A stretch of DNA of 64,000 nucleotides from Comamonadaceae bacterium OS-1 (lineage in GTDB: Bacteria > Pseudomonadota > Gammaproteobacteria > Burkholderiales > Burkholderiaceae_C). The notes under the pieces are model-generated. The model was given only the letters and a program-made list of their open reading frames with translations. It had not been told where the DNA came from and made no database searches. The stretch covers positions 2,542,001-2,606,000 of the forward strand of contig AP026969.1 in assembly GCA_027923965.1 (NCBI GenBank), written 5' to 3'. A program made the translations under genes and the position numbers. This document shows, piece after piece, positions 61,065 to 64,000 of this stretch (its first letter is position 1; every line of letters starts with the position of its first letter).

Positions 61065-62276
61065 ATGCCCCCAGCCCTGTCCCCTGCCCTGCCAGGAGTT
61101 CCCGCCGCCAGCGCCCCCTCCTCGGCCCGTGGCCACCGCCTTGCGGTCTTCGTGCTGGCGGTGGCGGCCTTTGTGGTCGTGACCACCGAATTTCTCATCG
61201 TCGGCCTGCTGCCCGCCCTGGCGCGTGACCTGTCGGTATCGGTCTCGGCCGTGGGCCAGTTGGTGACGTTATTCGCCGTGGTGGTGGCGCTGTTTGGCCC
61301 GGTGCTGACGGCCTGGCTGTCGCACATCGAGCGCAAGCGGCTGTTTGCGGCCATCCTGTTGCTGTTCGCGGGCGCCAACGCGCTGGCGGCGCTGGCACCG
61401 AATGTGGGCGTACTGGCGGTTGCGCGTTTTGTGCCCGCCCTGGCCTTGCCGGTGTTTTGGGGCACGGCCAGCGAGACGGCAGCGCAGCTGGCCGGGCCGT
61501 CGCGTGCGGGCCAGGCGGTGTCGCGGGTCTACCTGGGTATTTCTGCGGCCATGCTGCTGGGCATACCGCTGGGCACCCTGGCGGCGGATGCGATCGGCTG
61601 GCGCGGCGCGTTTTGGGGCTTGGCCGCGCTGTCGCTGCTTATCGCCGCGATGGTGCAGTGGTGCATGCCGCGGCTGCAGGCCACGCAGCGGTTGCCCCTG
61701 GCCGAGCAGGCCCGCATTCTGCGCGACCCCGTCTTTGTGGCCAACGTGGCCCTCTCGGTGCTGGTTTTTACGGCGATGTTCACCGCCTACACCTACCTGG
61801 CGGAGACGCTGGAACATGCCGCAGGCATCGCCCCGTCGCAGGTGGGCTGGTGGCTGATGGGCTTTGGCGCGGTGGGCCTGGCGGGCAACGGGCTGGGGGG
61901 CCGCTGGGTAGGTCGGCACCCTCTGGCCACCACCGCCGCCTTCTGCGCCTTGCTGGCCGTGGGCATGGCGCTGACCATGCTGCTGGCGGGCGCGGCGCGG
62001 GTGTGGCTGGGCCTGGCGCTGGCCGTGTGGGGTGTGGCCAATACCGCGCTGTACCCGGTGTGCCAGATCCGGGTGATGCAGGCTGCATCCCATGCGCAGG
62101 CGCTGGCGGGCACGCTGAATGTGTCGGCGGCCAATGCGGGCATTGCCTTGGGTGCCATCCTCGGCGGCCTGAGCATTCCGGCCTGGGGCGCGGGTCATGT
62201 GGGCTATGTGGCGGCGGCCATCGCCTTGCTGGCGGTGGCGGCGGTGCCTGCCGTGGGCTGGCTTAAAAAGCGCTAG
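61065..62276 (+). CDS. MFS transporter, DHA1 family (AraJ/Bcr-like exporter)
   Basis: 403 residues with twelve predicted helices. DHA1 features: TTEFLIVGLLPALARDLSVSV, GPVLTAWLSHIERKRLF between helices two and three, and RVYLGISAAMLLGIPLG in the middle. Efflux of sugars, drugs or purines by family; substrate unknown. Divergent LysR gene 111 nt upstream. Confidence 0.92.
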   Translation: MPPALSPALPGVPAASAPSSARGHRLAVFVLAVAAFVVVTTEFLIVGLLPALARDLSVSVSAVGQLVTLFAVVVALFGPVLTAWLSHIERKRLFAAILLLFAGANALAALAPNVGVLAVARFVPALALPVFWGTASETAAQLAGPSRAGQAVSRVYLGISAAMLLGIPLGTLAADAIGWRGAFWGLAALSLLIAAMVQWCMPRLQATQRLPLAEQARILRDPVFVANVALSVLVFTAMFTAYTYLAETLEHAAGIAPSQVGWWLMGFGAVGLAGNGLGGRWVGRHPLATTAAFCALLAVGMALTMLLAGAARVWLGLALAVWGVANTALYPVCQIRVMQAASHAQALAGTLNVSAANAGIALGAILGGLSIPAWGAGHVGYVAAAIALLAVAAVPAVGWLKKR

Positions 62277-62329
62277 CCCTGGGTGGACCAAAGCCCATGT
62301 CGCTACAGGCAGGCGCAGAAAATTCAAGA

Positions 62330-62387
62330 GAAATAAGCCCTTAGCGCTGATCAGACCAGCACGAGCAGCTCTTAATTCAATAGCATC
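62330..62387 (-). repeat. Two-stem repeat, copy R20
   Basis: On the minus strand: ATGCTATTGAATTAAGAGCT then GCTCGTGCTGGTCTGATCAG and CGCTAAGGGCTTATTTC. Just after the stop of the minus-strand ion-channel remnant. Confidence 0.78.
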
Positions 62388-62390
62388 TGC

Positions 62391-62888
62391 CTATTCCGCC
62401 GCATCGTGCTGCCAGCGCGGCAGGCGGGCACCGCAGTCGCTGCAAAAGCGCGCGCCGGGTGCGTGGCCTTCGCTCAGGCACACCAGTACCACTAGGTAGG
62501 TGGGCAGCAAGGCCAGCAGGTCGATGATGCCGAAGCCGCTTTGTGCATAACGCAGGGGCCTGCGCACACAGGCCAGCCGGGCGATGTACTCCACGGTAAA
62601 CACGGTGGTGAACAGCCACTCCAGCACATTGAACACGGCGCTGTAGCGCGCATGCACCTCGGCCATGCTGTCGAGCACCACCACGCCCACACTGGCCAGA
62701 ATCATGCCCATCAGCAGCAGGTCAAACAGCCTGCCCGCACGCGTATCGGCCTCGAAAATCACCGTATAGGCCCGTAGCCGCCAGCCCGTATCGGGCCGCC
62801 CAAACCGTTGTCCATCCAAAGGCTGTGCGGTCGTTTTTTCGTCATGGCGGGATCTTATGCGGATAGGATGCGCCTGGGACCGAAGCAC
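62391..62888 (-). pseudogene. Ion-transport (voltage-gated channel-like) protein with internal deletion
   Basis: 165 residues where complete relatives have around 280. N-terminal half is the voltage-sensor start: IFEADTRAGRLFDLLLMGMI (S1), VFNVLEWLFTTVFTVEYIAR (S2), GIIDLLALLPTYLVVL (S3). It then jumps to CLSEGHAPGARFCSDCGARL, the zinc-ribbon-like C-terminal tail of the same family. S4, S5, the pore and S6 are missing, without frameshift. It cannot form a pore; it may be a remnant or a sensor-only product. Start uncertain: ATG 62888, or TTG 62819 in frame. Confidence 0.75.
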
Positions 62889-62905
62889 TTACCCAGGAGA
62901 GCACC

Positions 62906-63358
62906 ATGGCCATCCAGCGAGACACCCCCTATAGCGGCATGAACTTCAGCGTAGACCTGGGCGACGGCCAGGAAGATGGCACCGGCGCGGGCCTGCTCGA
63001 AGTGGTCTTGCCGCACGCCGCCCTGACGCTGCTGAAGTACCGCAACGGCAACGACCGCGACAACGCCGTCAAGAAATTGCAAACCACCACCCAGTACAGC
63101 AACCTGGTGCTCAAACGCGGCGCGCTGGGCGCACTCAACTGGTACAGCTGGTGGAACGCCATGCGCAATGGCGAGCAAGGCATACAGCGCAACATCACCG
63201 TGCGGCTGCTCAGCGAAGACCATGGTGACGTGGTGATGGCCTGGAAATTCCGCAACGCCCGGCCGGTGAACTACCACTTCTCGCCCCTCAACGCCCTGGG
63301 CACCGAGCCGCTGGTGGAGACGCTGGAGCTGGTGGTGGAGCGGATGGAGATGGAGTAA
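62906..63358 (+). CDS. T4 gp19-type phage tail tube protein (isolated)
   Basis: 150 residues. The T4-like tail-tube family is recognised from YSGMNFSVDLGDG, VVLPHAALTLLKYRNGNDRD, LVLKRGALGALNWYSWWNAM and WKFRNARPVNYHFSPLNALG. Such proteins stack into the inner tube of phage tails and extracellular contractile injection systems. No other phage gene is seen in the window. Start ATG 62906 follows CAGGAG. Its product would be cytoplasmic until assembled. Confidence 0.85.
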   Translation: MAIQRDTPYSGMNFSVDLGDGQEDGTGAGLLEVVLPHAALTLLKYRNGNDRDNAVKKLQTTTQYSNLVLKRGALGALNWYSWWNAMRNGEQGIQRNITVRLLSEDHGDVVMAWKFRNARPVNYHFSPLNALGTEPLVETLELVVERMEME

Positions 63359-63360
63359 CT

Positions 63361-64000
63361 ATCACGCCCCTACGCGACCACCTCACCGCGTATTTCTACA
63401 GCGGCGACACCCTGCGCAGCCGCAGCGTGGGCAAAACGGTGCTGTACGGCACGGTCGATGTGCCCGCGCCCCCGGAGCGGCTGCGGGCCGACTGGGAGCG
63501 CGACATCGCCACCCAGCTGTGCCTGGAGCCCGGCGACGTAGACACCCTGCCCCTGGCCCGCGCCCGCATGCGCTGGCCCGACCACCCCCGCTGCGTGCAG
63601 GCCGTGGCCGACTGGTTGCACAGCCTGGGTATGCCCGACCTGCTGCCTGGCTGCGACACCGCCCTCATGGCCTGCCGCGGCGCGCGCTACCACCACGACG
63701 GCGCGCAGTACGCCGGTGCCGCTTTTTGCAACCTGTTCCTCAGCGAAGACAAGGGCCTGGACGTGCACTTCCCCGGCACCGGCCAGCGCATCCCCCTGGC
63801 ACGCGGCACCGTGCTGGTCTTCGACACCGGCCAGCCCCACGCCGTCATCCCGCGTGGCAGCAGTGGCTTCGACCTCGCCGACTTCCCGCCGGGGTGTGAC
63901 TACAGCCAGGTGTTTTTGACCTGGGAGCTGCCCATCACCCACCCCGGCGTGGCGCGCCTGCTGGGGGTGGAAATGGATACCGACCCGGCGACGGCGCTGG
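63361..64000 (+). CDS. 2-oxoglutarate/Fe(II)-dependent oxygenase-like protein (cut by window end)
   Basis: Open frame of at least 213 codons running off the window, so the C-terminus is unknown. The likely jelly-roll iron site is YHHDGAQYAG (H-x-D) and GQPHAVIPRGS (distal His and the 2-oxoglutarate arginine), and FLSEDKGLDVHFP lies between. No ATG is in frame near its beginning; the frame starts after the tail-tube stop and GTG 63427 is the first plausible start codon. Substrate unknown. Confidence 0.6.
   Translation, partial: MTPLRDHLTAYFYSGDTLRSRSVGKTVLYGTVDVPAPPERLRADWERDIATQLCLEPGDVDTLPLARARMRWPDHPRCVQAVADWLHSLGMPDLLPGCDTALMACRGARYHHDGAQYAGAAFCNLFLSEDKGLDVHFPGTGQRIPLARGTVLVFDTGQPHAVIPRGSSGFDLADFPPGCDYSQVFLTWELPITHPGVARLLGVEMDTDPATAL

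Noticed and set aside
62906..63358. Prophage
   Set aside because: Only one tail gene is visible, with no integrase, capsid or lysis genes in the window.

Overview
The window is GC-rich, densely coding bacterial DNA. The gene content (pyrG-kdsA-eno-ftsB block, aerobic-type cobQ/cobT, TRAP and AEC transporters, many LysR regulators, GGDEF/EAL and HDOD proteins) and a ~55-nt two-hairpin intergenic repeat that I associate with Comamonadaceae genomes point to a beta-proteobacterium of the order Burkholderiales, family Comamonadaceae. A Rhodoferax-like organism is my best guess, but genus is inference.

Layout. 1-8.9 kb is housekeeping: the 3'-truncated coaBC (minus strand), then pyrG, a Uma2-type nuclease gene, kdsA, eno, ftsB, a P-loop ATPase, hslO, a gamma-carbonic anhydrase and a ferritin-like DUF455 gene. 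8.9-22 kb is a signalling block: two tandem EAL-HDOD proteins, a Cache chemoreceptor, ltrA, an aminotransferase, an HDOD protein, nth, and an adjacent diguanylate cyclase and DosP-like GGDEF-EAL gene. 22-31.5 kb carries cobT, a five-gene arginine/ornithine-type ABC operon (aotJQMOP order) with an attenuator-like hairpin after the binding-protein gene, a membrane GGDEF-EAL protein and cobQ. 31.7-44.2 kb is mixed: a kinase, a TIGR01777 epimerase, DinB, a yjgN-M48 protease pair, a two-TM orphan, an SDR/LysR divergent pair, a second chemoreceptor, a LysR with tartrate/D-malate dehydrogenase, and a parDE toxin-antitoxin pair.

44.3-62.3 kb looks like a catabolic island: LysR, a Gfo/Idh/MocA dehydrogenase, VOC enzymes, an amidohydrolase, a ketopantoate-reductase-like enzyme, MaoC, a CaiB/BaiF CoA-transferase, shikimate dehydrogenase, a TRAP transporter (dctQMP), a variant type II dehydroquinase, a second shikimate-dehydrogenase-like protein, an AEC transporter, another LysR and an MFS exporter. 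It is interrupted by a 272-bp-arm palindromic element into which an intact IS481-family element has inserted. The last 1.6 kb holds an internally deleted ion-channel gene, an orphan T4 gp19-type tail-tube gene and the start of a 2OG-Fe(II) oxygenase.

The most notable non-coding structures are about 20 copies of the two-stem repeat (mostly at gene 3' ends, some inside genes), a 98-nt hairpin repeat in two near-identical copies, the large palindrome split by the IS, a GC palindrome translated inside cobQ, and an 11-bp tandem array in the SDR/LysR promoter region. No tRNA, rRNA, CRISPR array or prophage was recognised.
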